Assembly: GCA_024763055.1 (NCBI GenBank)
Contig: JANTGH010000016.1
Span: forward strand, 1-40,049
Length of the DNA: 40,049 nt
Direction of reading: 5' to 3'
DNA from: Desulfobulbaceae bacterium
GTDB taxonomy: Bacteria > Desulfobacterota > Desulfobulbia > Desulfobulbales > Desulfobulbaceae
This document shows positions 39,835-40,049 of the stretch, piece after piece. The notes beneath the pieces are model-generated. The model ran no database searches. It was not told where the DNA came from and saw only the letters and a program-made list of their open reading frames with translations. How positions within the stretch are numbered: the stretch's first letter is position 1; every line of letters begins with the position of its first letter. A program made the translations under genes and the position numbers.

Positions 39835-40049
39835 AGGCAACAGAGATAGTATTTTTTTGTAAGCAAAAGCAAAATTGATAAACTCGTAAAAAGTCCAGAC
39901 AATGCTTAAAGATGGCTAAGTAAAAACACAGATATACAGGTAAGCGGAGCACAGCGTAGACTCCGAGGAGTAGTGTTCTGTGGCGGGTCTTAACTATACA
40001 TGTAGTATGTTGAGAATCGCCACAGGACACACGACGCAGTAGATCGAAG
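39835..40049. other. right-edge non-coding stretch
   Basis: Upstream of the thioredoxin-like gene. No supported gene; an 86-codon minus frame (39770-40030) overlaps the thioredoxin gene and has no family content. AACTCGTAAAAAGTC near 39884 and a short TATACATGTAGTAT dyad near 39994 are the only patterns noted. Confidence 0.35.

Noticed and set aside
39770-40030. 86-codon minus-strand frame at the right edge
   Set aside because: Overlaps the thioredoxin-like gene in another frame and lacks family content.

Overview
The window looks like a chromosomal piece of a sulfate- or sulfur-metabolising anaerobe of the Desulfobacterota, most likely the Desulfobulbales. This is inferred from gene content: a deltaproteobacterial type II secretion operon including GspN, formate-tetrahydrofolate ligase, flavin-dependent thymidylate synthase ThyX, NifS/NifU, PEP synthase, a DsrC/TusE relative, and two genes that only make sense if an in-frame UGA is read as selenocysteine. 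No rRNA, tRNA, CRISPR array or intact insertion sequence was seen.

Layout. 0.3-3.3 kb (minus): a GT2 glycosyltransferase and a PilB/GspE-type ATPase fused to a cyclic-nucleotide-binding domain. 3.4-8.7 kb (minus): fhs with a terminator, a promoter and a structured leader, then thyX and nifU-nifS, the last pair preceded by a possible 45-codon ORF. 8.9-11.4 kb (plus): ppsA with a terminator. 11.6-12.0 kb: a decayed secreted-protein gene. 12.2-13.8 kb (minus): a Trm112-like protein, an MscS channel and a cupin. 14.2-15.2 kb (plus): a MoeA/MogA-like molybdopterin-binding protein. 15.4-29.4 kb (plus): a large exported delta-60-repeat protein with a CFI-box C-terminus, then gspG-H-I-J-K-L-M-N-C-D-E; gspF lies convergently on the minus strand and overlaps the end of gspE. 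31.0-35.4 kb: an unannotated SelW-like selenoprotein, a DtxR-type regulator (minus), recN, a PP-loop enzyme and an alpha-alpha toroid protein. 35.5-36.4 kb (minus): an exported trypsin-like protease. 36.9-39.8 kb: small thiol and metal proteins, namely a zinc-ribbon protein, a UxxC thioredoxin-TPR selenoprotein, an unknown acidic protein, a DsrC/TusE-family protein ending in Cys-Cys, and a thioredoxin-like disulfide protein.

The most interesting non-coding signals are two families of structured intergenic elements, each present twice. Family 1 (13879-14023 and 30770-30892) is a long multi-stem hairpin with conserved GTTACATA/TATGC and CGCCTTGA islands. Its stems differ in sequence but stay paired, and each copy sits just upstream of a good sigma-70-like promoter in a divergent intergenic region. 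Family 2 (5366-5276 minus, in the predicted fhs 5' UTR, and 21450-21543 plus, between gspK and gspL) has two consecutive hairpins with compensatory differences and a conserved 3' half. In both copies it points at the downstream gene.

How the genes fit together: the gsp genes encode nearly all of a type II secretion apparatus, with no prepilin peptidase in view. The CFI-box protein and the S1 protease are plausible exported products. The right end looks like a thiol/selenol redox neighbourhood.
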